A stretch of DNA of 64,000 nucleotides from Eubacterium sp. CAG:274 (GTDB taxonomy: Bacteria > Bacillota > Clostridia > Lachnospirales > CAG-274), in the NCBI GenBank assembly GCA_000432155.1, contig FR888485.1:47122-111121 (forward strand). Direction: 5' to 3'. Both the position numbers and the translations under genes were made by a program. The notes under the pieces were generated by a model. That model worked only from the letters and a program-made list of their open reading frames with translations. It did no database searches and was not told where the DNA came from. Positions 17,680 to 26,273 of the stretch are shown here, in pieces. How positions within the stretch are numbered: the first letter of the stretch is position 1; each line of letters starts with the position of its first letter.

Positions 17680-17979
17680 CTAATTGAATACTACAATTTC
17701 TTTTTTGTAACTGATTTCAATAGATTTCAAACCAAAAATAAGACTATCAAGAAGAAGCTGAGCTTTTCCTGCATCATCAAATTCGGTAACCTTTATTGTC
17801 ATATCGCCACCATCAGGAGCAATATCAACAGTAAAACCTGCATCTGTAAATTCTTCAATACTGTTAGCACAGTTAAGCATTAGTATTGATACAGCAGAGC
17901 AGACTATAGGGTCGCCATGATTTAAAACCCTAACACCAACGGGACTATCTTGTTCTTTTAAAACAGTAGCTTCAATCAT
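17680..17979 (-). CDS. prp: Ribosomal-processing cysteine protease Prp (short-loop form)
   Basis: Protease that trims the L27 N-terminal extension. The 99 residues contain the catalytic histidine (His21 in LNHGDP) and cysteine (Cys27 in IVCSAVSIL). They are only 6 residues apart, whereas Staphylococcus aureus Prp has His22 and Cys34, 12 apart. The intervening substrate-covering loop is therefore shortened. Position between rplU and rpmA is the standard one, and the L27 substrate keeps its cleavage motif, so function is probably retained. Confidence 0.9.
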   Translation of the reverse strand: MIEATVLKEQDSPVGVRVLNHGDPIVCSAVSILMLNCANSIEEFTDAGFTVDIAPDGGDMTIKVTEFDDAGKAQLLLDSLIFGLKSIEISYKKEIVVFN

Positions 17980-17980
17980 A

Positions 17981-18292
17981 TTAGCCGTTGATTTTTTCTA
18001 TCTTTAACTTTGTGAAAGGCTGTCTGTGGCCATTCTTCTTGTGGAAAGTCTTCTTAGGCTTGTACTTGTAAACGATAACCTTCTTAGCCTTACCGTCACC
18101 AATAACAGAAGCTACAACGCTAGCACCTGCAACAACAGGAGTACCTACTGTAAGCTTTTCACCGTTATTTACAGCTAAAACATTTTCAAAAGTATATTCT
18201 GAACCAGCTTCAACACCTAACTTTTCAACAGTGATGATGTCACCTTCAGATACCTTGTACTGCTTACCACCAGTTTCAATAATTGCGTACAT
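17981..18292 (-). CDS. rplU: 50S ribosomal protein L21
   Basis: A 103-residue ribosomal protein with the typical start MYAIIETGGKQYKV and the C-terminal KPKKTFHKKNGHRQPFT. First gene of rplU-prp-rpmA; prp begins 1 base after its stop. It is preceded by a GGAGG site, a structured leader and a near-consensus promoter. Confidence 0.98.
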   Translation of the reverse strand: MYAIIETGGKQYKVSEGDIITVEKLGVEAGSEYTFENVLAVNNGEKLTVGTPVVAGASVVASVIGDGKAKKVIVYKYKPKKTFHKKNGHRQPFTKLKIEKING

Positions 18293-18375
18293 TCTTCGTA
18301 CACCTCCTTAAACCAGAACTCGCCGAATTTGGTGTGGCACAAAGCCAACTTCAACCTTTTCGTGCGGCTAAACAT
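18293..18375 (-). promoter_or_regulatory. L21-type ribosomal protein leader
   Basis: The transcribed leader before rplU contains GCCGCACGAAAAGG, then GGCTTTGTGCC (hairpin) and AATTCGGCGAGTT ahead of the ribosome binding site. It resembles the known Firmicute L21 leader family thought to mediate autoregulation. Assignment is by position and motif memory; a covariance model search would test it. Confidence 0.6.
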
Positions 18376-18380
18376 GTTGT

Positions 18381-18409
18381 AGTATAACACAGCCAAACCC
18401 TCTTGTCAA
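18381..18409 (-). promoter_or_regulatory. Sigma-A promoter of rplU-prp-rpmA
   Basis: Minus strand TTGACA (18409-18404), 17-bp spacer, TATACT (18386-18381). Confidence 0.9.
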
Positions 18410-18433
18410 CAAAAATATACACCAAATTTTCAA

Positions 18434-18832
18434 TTATTTTCTCAAGTTTTTTGTATTTAACCACAGCTTATAAGTTTTTAGTTCTTCCCTTATAGCGTGG
18501 AGGGCAAAAGTTATTACCGCAATATTGTCAATATCCCTTAAAAATGGTATTTTATCTGTTATTTTGTTAATCGGAGAAATAATGTACAAAAGGGCAGAAA
18601 TAGCAATAACTATTGTACTTTGGTTTAAGTAGGGATAATCCTTTTTAATATAGTCAGCAATCATCATACCCATAAGTTCAATATCTTTTTTGTATTTTTT
18701 AGCCCAAGGAGTTGATGCCGTAGCTTTTATTCCTTGAGATACAATGTTTAATACTTTTTCCTTTTTGTTCATTATAGCTTGTGCCTCGTGAAATTTATTA
18801 GATAAAATAGAACGGATATTATTTACTTCCAT
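18434..18832 (-). CDS. DUF1232/YkvA-family small membrane protein
   Basis: A 132-residue protein; I use ATG 18832 because a GTG start at 18850 would overlap the AAGGAAG ribosome binding site. The conserved element is a hydrophobic stretch followed by ISPINKITDKIPFLRDIDN (about residues 85-105), the DUF1232 pattern of a hydrophobic helix with a PxD-type turn. Function is unknown. It is flanked by the rplU promoter and a terminator and appears monocistronic. Confidence 0.75.
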   Translation of the reverse strand: MEVNNIRSILSNKFHEAQAIMNKKEKVLNIVSQGIKATASTPWAKKYKKDIELMGMMIADYIKKDYPYLNQSTIVIAISALLYIISPINKITDKIPFLRDIDNIAVITFALHAIREELKTYKLWLNTKNLRK

Positions 18833-18868
18833 TAAAAAACTTCCTTTCACAAATAAGTATTTTACTAT

Positions 18869-18905
18869 AAAAACAAATTATACCTGTCCATACAGAACAG
18901 GTATA
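18869..18905 (-). terminator. Terminator of the PEGA-repeat gene
   Basis: TATACCTGT (18879-18887) and ACAGGTATA (18897-18905) form a perfect 9-bp stem with a 9-base loop. Read on the minus strand it is followed by ATTTGTTTTT. Confidence 0.75.
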
Positions 18906-18926
18906 ATCTTTATTGTATTATTATTT

Positions 18927-20249
18927 TTATTCAGCAGGAGTAAGCTGGAAAGTAAGGTTAATAACCTGACCGTCAGCTGAAACATTAATCTGCTTTTTAT
19001 CAGAATTATAACCGTCAGCCTTACATTCAACAACATAAGAACCTAAGGCAACAGACCTTGAAACACTACCTGTACCGGCATAACTACCGTCAATGTAAAT
19101 TTCAGCACTACTAGGAACAGAATTTAAGTTTAATGTTCCGCCAGTTTCACTTTTCTTCATTTTAATATCTAAAGTGTTTGTATCGCTGTCAATAGTAACA
19201 GATGATGTAAAGTCTTTGTATCCGTCTTTTGTAGCCTTTACAGTATAAGTACCGTATTCCAAAAGAGGAGATTCTCCAGTGTTCTGTTCCTTATCATTAA
19301 GATAGAGTTTGTAACCGTCTACATTTGAACTGATATTTAAAACACCAGTTTTAACCTGTATTTTTGAAAGGTCAACAACTGTAGGATTGTCAGGTACTAC
19401 ATTTACCTGTTTTGTAATATCCATTGTATTAGAACCAGTAACCTTTACATTATAGGTACCCTCTGTAAGAAGAACTCTTGAATCAGATTTCATTGAATAC
19501 TGCTTGTCGTTAATGTAAATTTTAGCATTTGAAATGGAGTCCATATTCTGGAACTGAATTTCGCCATGGCTCTTTAAAATTTCAATAGAGTAGGCTCTGT
19601 TAATTTTACCGTTGTCGTAACCCTTAATCTTTACATAGTCTAAAGGACTAATGTTTTCAAGAGTTTTAGGCTGGTTTTTATAGCTAACAGAAGTTAAGCC
19701 CTCTACATATTTATATGACTTTTCAGCATTATCCTTTGAAGAAGTATCAGAGAACTTAATAAGTTTAGCAGAAGTGTTAATAGAAACACCAATATCTTCA
19801 ACTGTCCAAGATTTCTGACAAGTCTTGATTTCAGTAATGTTTTCGTCTTTATCAAATTTGTAAGTGTAAATATCTCCCACAGCAATAGTATCCATAGTTA
19901 CATTTTTAGGGAATATAGTTGTGTCAGTAACATTTACAGTAGAGCTTGTATCATTTTTAAGGTTGTAGAAAACGATAGTATTAGCTTCCTTATCAATAGA
20001 CTTAACTACTGCATCAATATCAGAACCGATAAGGTTTGCCTGAGCCTGTTTTAAAACACCGTTGGCAGAAAATCTTTCTTCTGTAGGTTCAGATGTTTCA
20101 TCGCTCATCATATATGTGTATGCCATACAAAAACTAGCTACACCTATAAAGAAACCGACAATAACAACAATAACCATCATCATCGGTATTACTTTTTTTT
20201 CTTTTTGCTTTTTAGCAGTCAAATCGCTATTTGCGTTATTTGTAACCAT
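18927..20249 (-). CDS. Membrane-anchored PEGA-domain protein
   Basis: A 440-residue protein with a short cytosolic tail rich in Lys, one transmembrane helix (about 22-46) and a long extracellular part. After an N-terminal domain of unknown type come three consecutive PEGA-like modules (from about 225, 300 and 370), seen in DGYKLYLNDKEQNTGESPL and SAEIYIDGSYAGTG followed by GSYVVECKADGYN. PEGA modules are found in surface and wall-associated proteins and probably mediate binding. No enzyme motif is visible. Monocistronic, with its own promoter and terminator. Confidence 0.8.
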   Translation of the reverse strand: MVTNNANSDLTAKKQKEKKVIPMMMVIVVIVGFFIGVASFCMAYTYMMSDETSEPTEERFSANGVLKQAQANLIGSDIDAVVKSIDKEANTIVFYNLKNDTSSTVNVTDTTIFPKNVTMDTIAVGDIYTYKFDKDENITEIKTCQKSWTVEDIGVSINTSAKLIKFSDTSSKDNAEKSYKYVEGLTSVSYKNQPKTLENISPLDYVKIKGYDNGKINRAYSIEILKSHGEIQFQNMDSISNAKIYINDKQYSMKSDSRVLLTEGTYNVKVTGSNTMDITKQVNVVPDNPTVVDLSKIQVKTGVLNISSNVDGYKLYLNDKEQNTGESPLLEYGTYTVKATKDGYKDFTSSVTIDSDTNTLDIKMKKSETGGTLNLNSVPSSAEIYIDGSYAGTGSVSRSVALGSYVVECKADGYNSDKKQINVSADGQVINLTFQLTPAE

Positions 20250-20287
20250 TAAGAAAACACCTCATAATTTTTTACTGTTTAACATAT

Positions 20288-20316
20288 ATTTTATCGTTAA
20301 TTTTATTAAATAGCAA
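20288..20316 (-). promoter_or_regulatory. Promoter of the PEGA-repeat gene
   Basis: Minus strand TTGCTA (20316-20311), 17-bp spacer, TAAAAT (20293-20288). Confidence 0.65.
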
Positions 20317-20429
20317 GTGTTTTTTTATAACTTAAAATACAAATGTAAATTTATTGGGTAATATGCACAAAAAATGTTATTTTTATAACAAAGTTTTAAA
20401 AATCACTTTTATTTTTAACGGGAATGTTG

Positions 20430-20472
20430 TATAATACAACTTAAAATCATTAAGACAGGGGACAGCCCCTGT
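20430..20472 (+). promoter_or_regulatory. -10 element and 5' leader hairpin of nfnAB
   Basis: TATAAT at 20430-20435 lies inside TTGTATAATACAA and has no good -35 at standard spacing. About 20 bases further, ACAGGGG-ACAG-CCCCTGT (20455-20472) forms a 7-bp GC-rich stem without a long T run, so it is a leader hairpin, possibly an mRNA stabiliser, rather than a terminator. Confidence 0.6.
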
Positions 20473-20494
20473 TTATTTCTGAGGAGGATTAGGA

Positions 20495-21385
20495 ATGAAT
20501 AAGATTGTCAAAAAGAAAATGTTGACAGAAACAATCTTTTTAATGGAAATTGAAGCCCCTAGAGTTGCTAAGTCAGCTTTACCAGGTCAGTTCATTATCA
20601 TTAAGAATACAGAAAAGGGCGAAAGAGTTCCTCTTACAATCGCTGATTATGATGCTGAAAAGGGTACAGTTACTATTGTTACTCAGGCTATCGGTAAATC
20701 AACAATGGAACTTATGAGCTACAACGAGGGCGACTATGTCTGTGATTTCGTAGGCCCACTTGGTATGCCTAGTGAATTCTGTTCTATGCCAGAAGAAGAA
20801 CTTAAAGAACAGAAGATTATTTTCGTAGCTGGTGGTGTTGGTGCTGCTCCAATTTACCCACAGGTTAAGTGGTTAAATGCTCATGGCATTAAGGCTGATG
20901 TTATCATCGGTGCAAGAGATAAGAGCCTCATTATTCTTGAAGAAGAAATGAAAGCTGTTGCTGAAAATGTGTACATAGCTACTGACAATGGTTCTTACGG
21001 CTTTGCTGGTAGAGCTACTGACCTTTTACAGAAACTTGTAAAGGAAGACGGTAAGGTATACAACAAGGCAGTTATTATTGGACCTATGATTATGATGAAG
21101 TTTACAACAATGACTACTAAGGAACTTGGTATTCCTACAATCGTAAGTCTTAACCCTATTATGGTTGACGGTACTGGTATGTGCGGTGCCTGTCGTGTTA
21201 CTGTAGGCGATGAAGTTAAGTTCGCCTGTGTAGATGGTCCAGAATTTGACGGTTTCAAGGTTAATTTTGACGAAGCTATGAGAAGACAGACTATTTACAA
21301 GACAGCTGAAGGTAAAGCTAAGTTAGAATTTGAAGAAGGTGCAACTCATAAAAACGGTGGTTGTGGCTGCGGAGGTGACAAGTAA
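20495..21385 (+). CDS. nfnA: NfnA-like FAD/[2Fe-2S] subunit of ferredoxin:NADP oxidoreductase
   Basis: A 296-residue flavoprotein of the ferredoxin reductase-like family. RVPLTIAD (44-51) is the FAD-binding motif, VAGGVGAAPIYPQ (111-123) the pyridine nucleotide motif, and Cys230, Cys233 and Cys245 with a nearby Asp match the unusual [2Fe-2S] site of NfnA. With NfnB it forms the electron-bifurcating transhydrogenase that couples NADH, reduced ferredoxin and NADP in anaerobes. The Gly/Cys-rich tail (GGCGCGGDK) is unusual. It overlaps nfnB by 1 base. Confidence 0.88.
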   Translation: MNKIVKKKMLTETIFLMEIEAPRVAKSALPGQFIIIKNTEKGERVPLTIADYDAEKGTVTIVTQAIGKSTMELMSYNEGDYVCDFVGPLGMPSEFCSMPEEELKEQKIIFVAGGVGAAPIYPQVKWLNAHGIKADVIIGARDKSLIILEEEMKAVAENVYIATDNGSYGFAGRATDLLQKLVKEDGKVYNKAVIIGPMIMMKFTTMTTKELGIPTIVSLNPIMVDGTGMCGACRVTVGDEVKFACVDGPEFDGFKVNFDEAMRRQTIYKTAEGKAKLEFEEGATHKNGGCGCGGDK

Positions 21386-22767
21386 TGGATAGATTTAAGA
21401 GAATTCCTGTAAGAGAACAGGAACCAAAGGTAAGAGCAACTAATTTTGAAGAAGTATGTCTTGGATATAATGAAGAAGAAGCTGTTGCAGAAGCAAGCCG
21501 TTGTCTTAACTGTCCAAAGCCTAGATGTGTAGGTGGTTGCCCTGTAGGTATCAATATTCCTGGTTTTATTGCTAAGGTTAAGGAAAGAGATTTTGAAGGT
21601 GCTGCAAAGGAAATCGCTAAGTATTCTGCACTTCCTGCTGTTTGTGGTCGTGTATGTCCACAGGAAAATCAGTGTGAAGGTCAATGTGTATTAGGCGTTA
21701 AGGGCGAAGCTGTTGCTATTGGTAAGCTTGAAAGATTTGTAGCTGACTGGGCAAGAGAACATAAGGTTGACCTTTCTCAGAAAGATGCTCCAAAGGGCAA
21801 GAAGGTAGCTATTATTGGTGCTGGTCCTGCTGGTCTTACTTGTGCTGGCGACTTAGCTAAAAAGGGCTACGAAGTTAAGATTTTTGAAGCACTTCACAAG
21901 GCTGGTGGTGTTTTGGAATATGGTATTCCAGAATTCAGACTTCCAAAGGAAACAGTTGTTGCTAGTGAAGTTGAAAACATCAAAAAGCTTGGCGTAGAAA
22001 TTGAAACAAATGTTATTATTGGTAAGACAATTACTATTGATGAACTTTTCGAAGATGAAGGTTTTGACGCTGTATTCATCGGTTCTGGTGCTGGTCTTCC
22101 TAAGTTTATGGGTATCCCAGGCGAACAGGCTAATGGCGTATTCTCTGCTAACGAATTTTTAACAAGAGTAAACTTAATGAAGGCTTTTGATGAAAGCTAT
22201 GATACTCCAGTTTCTATTGGTAAAAAAGTAGCTATTATCGGTGGTGGTAATGTAGCAATGGATGCTGCTAGAACTGCTTTAAGACTTGGTAGCGAAAGTC
22301 ACATTGTTTACAGAAGAGCATTAGAACAGCTTCCTGCAAGAGCAGAAGAAGTACATCACGCACAGGAAGAAGGTATCATTTTTGATATTCTTACTAACCC
22401 TGTTGAAATTCTTACTGATGAAAATGGTAATGTATCTGGTATGAAGTGTATTAAGATGGAACTTGGCAAACCAGACGAAAGTGGTAGAAGAAGTCCTATT
22501 GCTATTGAAGGTTCTGAATTTGTAATGGATGTTGATACAGTTATTATGAGTTTAGGTACATCTCCAAACCCACTTATTAGCTCTCATACTCCAGGTCTTG
22601 AAGTAAACAAGAGAAAGTGTCTTGTAGCTGAAGAAGAAACAGGTCTTACAACTCGTGAGGCTGTTTATGCTGGTGGCGATGCCGTAACTGGTGCTGCTAC
22701 TGTTATCCTTGCTATGGGTGCTGGTAAAAAGGCTGCTGCAGCTATTGACGAATACCTTTCTAAGTAA
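21385..22767 (+). CDS. nfnB: NfnB-like subunit (glutamate synthase beta-like NADPH oxidoreductase)
   Basis: A 460-residue flavoprotein. The N-terminal third has two cysteine groups (CLNCPKPRCVGGCP and CGRVCPQENQCEGQC) for [4Fe-4S] clusters. Two Rossmann dinucleotide folds follow: GAGPAGLTCAGDLAKKG for FAD and GGGNVAMDAARTALRLG for NADPH. Alone it would be called the glutamate synthase small subunit; the coupled nfnA makes the bifurcating NfnAB complex more likely. No glutamate synthase large subunit is nearby. Confidence 0.88.
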   Translation: MDRFKRIPVREQEPKVRATNFEEVCLGYNEEEAVAEASRCLNCPKPRCVGGCPVGINIPGFIAKVKERDFEGAAKEIAKYSALPAVCGRVCPQENQCEGQCVLGVKGEAVAIGKLERFVADWAREHKVDLSQKDAPKGKKVAIIGAGPAGLTCAGDLAKKGYEVKIFEALHKAGGVLEYGIPEFRLPKETVVASEVENIKKLGVEIETNVIIGKTITIDELFEDEGFDAVFIGSGAGLPKFMGIPGEQANGVFSANEFLTRVNLMKAFDESYDTPVSIGKKVAIIGGGNVAMDAARTALRLGSESHIVYRRALEQLPARAEEVHHAQEEGIIFDILTNPVEILTDENGNVSGMKCIKMELGKPDESGRRSPIAIEGSEFVMDVDTVIMSLGTSPNPLISSHTPGLEVNKRKCLVAEEETGLTTREAVYAGGDAVTGAATVILAMGAGKKAAAAIDEYLSK

Positions 22768-22782
22768 AATTAAGGAGAAAAT

Positions 22783-23052
22783 ATGGTTCCTATGGAAGAT
22801 TTCGTAACTCTTACCGACGAAAATGGTAATGATGTGGAATTTGAGTTCCTTGACTATGTAAAGTATAAAAATGAGGAATATGTTGTTCTTCTTCCAACAG
22901 AGGATTGTAACGGCGAAGTCCTTATTATGAAACTTACTGGTGGAGATGTAAATGATGAAGAATACGAAGTAGTTGGCGACCAAAAAGTTGCTGATGCTGT
23001 GTTTGAAACATTTAAAGAAAAATTCCGCGACGAATATGTATTTGAAGATTAA
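22783..23052 (+). CDS. DUF1292 family protein
   Basis: An 89-residue acidic protein, ribosome binding site AAGGAG 7 bases before the ATG. The layout (TLTDENGNDVEFEFLD, then EEYVVLLP and a C-terminal F.E...D) is that of DUF1292/YrzB, widespread in Firmicutes and of unknown function. It is third in the nfnAB unit and is followed by a strong terminator. A role in transhydrogenase function is not implied, since the family usually sits elsewhere. Confidence 0.8.
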   Translation: MVPMEDFVTLTDENGNDVEFEFLDYVKYKNEEYVVLLPTEDCNGEVLIMKLTGGDVNDEEYEVVGDQKVADAVFETFKEKFRDEYVFED

Positions 23053-23056
23053 TTAG

Positions 23057-23092
23057 AAAAGACGAGTGGTTGAAAAATCACTCGTCTTTTTT
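23057..23092. terminator. Bidirectional terminator between nfnAB unit and bioB
   Basis: GACGAGTG and CACTCGTC (23061-23086) with a 10-base loop, AAAA to the left and TTTTTT to the right, so it serves both converging genes. Confidence 0.93.
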
Positions 23093-23097
23093 GTATT

Positions 23098-24033
23098 TTA
23101 TGCTGACTCTATTTCATATGTAAATCCGGCATCTGTAATTGCCTTTATCGTATCTTTTATTCCTTGACCGTCTTCTGTCAAATAACCAGATGCAAAAATA
23201 GAATTGACAACACTAAGAAGACGCTTTTCATCGCCCCTAAAATATATTTCTCTACCAGCAGCACAGCGAATATCAGCCTGTGGAACTAATAGACGGGCAA
23301 GGCAAAGTACCTTTAAGCAGTAATTAGGTGTAAGTATGGAAGTATCTACATTTTCAAAAGGTGTTCCCTTTATAGGAAGCAAGAAATTAATAGGTATAGC
23401 TTCTGGATTTATTTCTTTTAATTCTAAAAGCATATCTACAATATCTTCTTTACTTTCTCCCATTCCAATTATGCCACCACTACATATTTCAAAACCGATA
23501 CTTTGGAGCATTTTTATGTTTTTAACACGCTGGTCAAAAGTATGAGTTGAGCAAATGTGGCTGTAGTATGAACGGCTTGTGTTAAGGTTGTGGTTAATAC
23601 GGTCAAGACCGGCATCTTTCAATATTTTAGCCTGCTTTTCAGTTAAAAATCCTATAGAACAGCAAAGGTGTGTGCCTGTAGCTTTCATAGTTTTTATGCG
23701 TTCTGCAAGTTCTAAAATTTCATCATCTGTAAATTTCATACCACTTAAACCAATACAATGGCGAGCAAGGTGGTTTTTGTTTACGAAATCATTATCTTTG
23801 AATAACTTTTCATCAGATACCCAGCGGTACTTGTCAATATCAGCATTGGAACGACAGGACTGGGCACAGTAGGCACAATCTTGTGAACAGTTGCCACTTC
23901 TGGCGTTTGTTAAAATGTGAATACCAACATTATCTCCCTTGTACTTTCGGCGTAGCTTTTCTGCCTCAGCTATTAATTGGTCCATTTCTTTATCAGGTGT
24001 GTTTAGAATTTTAAGGGCATCTTCTCTAGTCAT
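23098..24033 (-). CDS. bioB: Biotin synthase
   Basis: Radical SAM enzyme inserting sulfur into dethiobiotin. I start at ATG 24033 (311 residues), 8 bases after GAGG; the longer frame lacks a ribosome binding site and adds 21 unconserved residues. The SAM-cluster motif is Cys49-x3-Cys53-x2-Cys56, in SGNCSQDCAYCAQS. Later family landmarks are GGIIGMGE, the INFLLPIKGTP segment and AAGRE. No other biotin genes are in the window. A promoter and terminator of its own suggest a single-gene unit. Confidence 0.92.
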   Translation of the reverse strand: MTREDALKILNTPDKEMDQLIAEAEKLRRKYKGDNVGIHILTNARSGNCSQDCAYCAQSCRSNADIDKYRWVSDEKLFKDNDFVNKNHLARHCIGLSGMKFTDDEILELAERIKTMKATGTHLCCSIGFLTEKQAKILKDAGLDRINHNLNTSRSYYSHICSTHTFDQRVKNIKMLQSIGFEICSGGIIGMGESKEDIVDMLLELKEINPEAIPINFLLPIKGTPFENVDTSILTPNYCLKVLCLARLLVPQADIRCAAGREIYFRGDEKRLLSVVNSIFASGYLTEDGQGIKDTIKAITDAGFTYEIESA

Positions 24034-24067
24034 AATATTACCTCGTATAAATAAAATAATTATTGAT

Positions 24068-24096
24068 ATTTTAGCACCATGGGGCAATAATGTCAA
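24068..24096 (-). promoter_or_regulatory. Sigma-A promoter of bioB
   Basis: Minus strand TTGACA (24096-24091), 17-bp spacer, TAAAAT (24073-24068). I did not find a convincing BirA operator palindrome around it. Confidence 0.85.
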
Positions 24097-24130
24097 CTGT
24101 TACAAAGTGATAGGTTTACGATTATGATAT

Positions 24131-24158
24131 AAAAAAGGGAATAGAAAAATCTATCCCC
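24131..24158 (-). terminator. Terminator of the nucleoside/ADP-ribose salvage operon
   Basis: Minus strand GGGGATAG-ATTTTT-CTATTCCC with one mismatch, followed by six T, 10 bases after the tautomerase-like stop. Confidence 0.8.
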
Positions 24159-24168
24159 TAATTAGTTA

Positions 24169-24507
24169 CTAGAAATTGCTACCGTTACAACCCCAGTTTA
24201 ATGTTTCGCTGTATTTTATATAAATTCTACTTGCTGAAATATGTAATATTTCTTCAAGGTCAGTACAGATTTTACTTGTCATTTTGTCATAACCATCTCT
24301 GTTTGCCTGACCTAAAGCCCATACACTAACCATAGCACAAGGTTCGTCTGTTCCTCTGAACCACATTCTGCTTTCTTCCATAGAGAGCATAAGGGACTTT
24401 TCGCTTTTGCCAGGAATAAGGGCAATAGCCTCCCCAAGCATTGTCTTTATAGCAACTTCGTTTTCTCTACTAATTTTTACATTTGTTTTTACATTAATAA
24501 ATGGCAT
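24169..24507 (-). CDS. MIF/tautomerase-superfamily protein
   Basis: A 112-residue protein beginning MPFINVKTN, with the invariant Pro2 that serves as catalytic base after Met removal. The C-terminal half (SRIYIKYSETLNWGCNGSNF) matches the macrophage migration inhibitory factor/phenylpyruvate tautomerase fold. Bacterial members tautomerise keto acids, but the substrate is not known. It is last in the operon that starts at the HD gene. Confidence 0.8.
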   Translation of the reverse strand: MPFINVKTNVKISRENEVAIKTMLGEAIALIPGKSEKSLMLSMEESRMWFRGTDEPCAMVSVWALGQANRDGYDKMTSKICTDLEEILHISASRIYIKYSETLNWGCNGSNF

Positions 24508-24522
24508 ATTTTTAATCCTTTC

Positions 24523-25335
24523 TTATTTATTAAATACTTCTTTAAATATATCATAATTTATGGTGTTATTGCCACAATAAATAGCAAAAGTTACATTTTT
24601 AAAGTATGGATATTTTGCTAAACTTTCTTTCCAAATATTAGCTACGGTGTAAGGGTTGTTTCCAAATACACCACAGCCAAAAGCACCAAGCACAATGTTT
24701 TCGCATACTGTAGATGCAACATTTAATATAAGAGAACAGCGATTTACAAAAGCCTCTTTTATTTCGTTTTCTGTTACATTATGTCTTATTGCCATTATTT
24801 TATCTGGAGCAGGGCAAGTAATTATATTACATTTTATAGGATTTATAAATTCCATACTTGAATTTCTTATAATATCTACTTCTTTTGATAAAATACACCA
24901 GTTTTGAAATAGATAATTATTCAGATTTTTTCTTGACCAATTATATAAATCACTTTTATTGCTTATGGAATTATAAAGGGTGGTTCTTCGGCAAATAGCC
25001 TCCTCTTGTGCTGTTGCACCATTTATAAAACCACCACCAATATGGGTAGCACTAGCAAAGTTAAGTACACAAGAAGAACCATATTCAGAAATTTGGTCTA
25101 CTACTGCATCAATAGAATCTTGATTTGTTACTTTAATATTGCTAACTACTTCTTGTGGCTTTACTGTTGATAAAACATCAGCTTTTTCGTAACTATCTGA
25201 ATAAACAAAAGTATTGTTTTTTGTGTATTGTAAATCCTTTGAAATATCTATTTTCTTTTGGTTTACAAAGTAACATTCATTTTTGTGTATTTCCAAATTT
25301 TCTTTTGCTATATAAAAATTTTTTTCGTAACTCAT
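24523..25335 (-). CDS. Bacterial-type poly(ADP-ribose) glycohydrolase-like macrodomain protein (TIGR02452-type)
   Basis: A 270-residue protein. The diagnostic signature is at residues 99-112: GGG (100-102) followed by the catalytic Gln-Glu-Glu (110-112), as in microbial PARG-like macrodomains that hydrolyse ADP-ribosyl bonds. The C-terminal GAFGCGVFGNNP is the second ADP-ribose-binding loop. It sits in a purine salvage operon, so freed ADP-ribose may feed the neighbouring deaminase and phosphorylase; this is inference. The protein or nucleic acid target is unknown. Confidence 0.85.
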   Translation of the reverse strand: MSYEKNFYIAKENLEIHKNECYFVNQKKIDISKDLQYTKNNTFVYSDSYEKADVLSTVKPQEVVSNIKVTNQDSIDAVVDQISEYGSSCVLNFASATHIGGGFINGATAQEEAICRRTTLYNSISNKSDLYNWSRKNLNNYLFQNWCILSKEVDIIRNSSMEFINPIKCNIITCPAPDKIMAIRHNVTENEIKEAFVNRCSLILNVASTVCENIVLGAFGCGVFGNNPYTVANIWKESLAKYPYFKNVTFAIYCGNNTINYDIFKEVFNK

Positions 25336-25344
25336 ACAATTCCC

Positions 25345-26271
25345 TTACTTTATAAGTAATTGACTTACTCTTACGACAACAGGTAAAGTTATTATTGAAA
25401 GTATAGTTGTAATGGCATAAAGTTGAGAGCCATATACAGCATTTTTGTTATATCTGATAGCAAAAAGTGTTACAGAGGCTGCTACAGGGCAGGCTGTAGC
25501 AACAACACATACCATTTTTGCAACTGAGTCCCCTGGCAAGAAACAAAGTAAAATGGCTGTAAGTATTGGAATTACCAAGAGCTTTAATATACATACAATA
25601 TATACTTTGTAATCTTTTAATGCCTTAAAAGGATTTGCTTGTGCTATTGTTGCACCGGCTACAATCATAGCAAGAGGTGTGTTCATATCGCCTATGTAGT
25701 TTAAACCGTCAGCAACAGTTGCTGGCAATTTAATGTGCAAGAAAAACATTACTATACCTATGGCAGCACATACATTTACAGGAGTTGTAAGTATTGTTTT
25801 TACAGTTGACATATCACATTTGCTATTTGTTATTGTTAAATAACCATGAGTCCATAAAAGAACATTGAAAGCAAGCATATATCCGGCAAGATAGAATACA
25901 CCGTCAGCTCCTAATATTGCACTTACAATAGGTATACCTATGAAACCACAGTTGGAATAAACAGCTGAAAATCTATTTATTTCATAGTTTCGAGATTTTT
26001 TTCTGAAAAATATATTGCTTATTACAATGCCTATTATTTGTGCAAGAATAGTAAAACCAATACATATGCAAAAGTTTTTAATAAGTCTTGCCTCATAATC
26101 TCTTTGGAAAGACATAAATATGATTACAGGATTTACAACAAATAACAGCACGCTTGAAAGGCTTTTGTTTCCCTCAATAGATATAAATTTCAGTTTATAG
26201 CACAGAACACCTATAATTAATATTATGAACATAGCTATAATTTTTTCAAATGTAAGGAGTGCAAGTTCCAT
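25345..26271 (-). CDS. AEC (auxin efflux carrier) family transporter
   Basis: A 308-residue membrane protein with about ten helices in two five-helix halves; the first half contains FVVNPVIIFMSF and the second PLAMIVAGATIA, typical of AEC permeases. Members move organic acids such as malate or malonate. It starts 2 bases after the YbaK-family stop. Its place in a salvage operon might suggest transport of a product of those enzymes, but the sequence does not show which. Confidence 0.85.
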   Translation of the reverse strand: MELALLTFEKIIAMFIILIIGVLCYKLKFISIEGNKSLSSVLLFVVNPVIIFMSFQRDYEARLIKNFCICIGFTILAQIIGIVISNIFFRKKSRNYEINRFSAVYSNCGFIGIPIVSAILGADGVFYLAGYMLAFNVLLWTHGYLTITNSKCDMSTVKTILTTPVNVCAAIGIVMFFLHIKLPATVADGLNYIGDMNTPLAMIVAGATIAQANPFKALKDYKVYIVCILKLLVIPILTAILLCFLPGDSVAKMVCVVATACPVAASVTLFAIRYNKNAVYGSQLYAITTILSIITLPVVVRVSQLLIK

Positions 26272-26273
26272 TT

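Noticed and set aside
20455..20472. Terminator ahead of nfnA
   Set aside because: The GC-rich hairpin is followed by GTTTATTTC, not a T run, and lies between the -10 element and the ribosome binding site. I list it as a leader hairpin.
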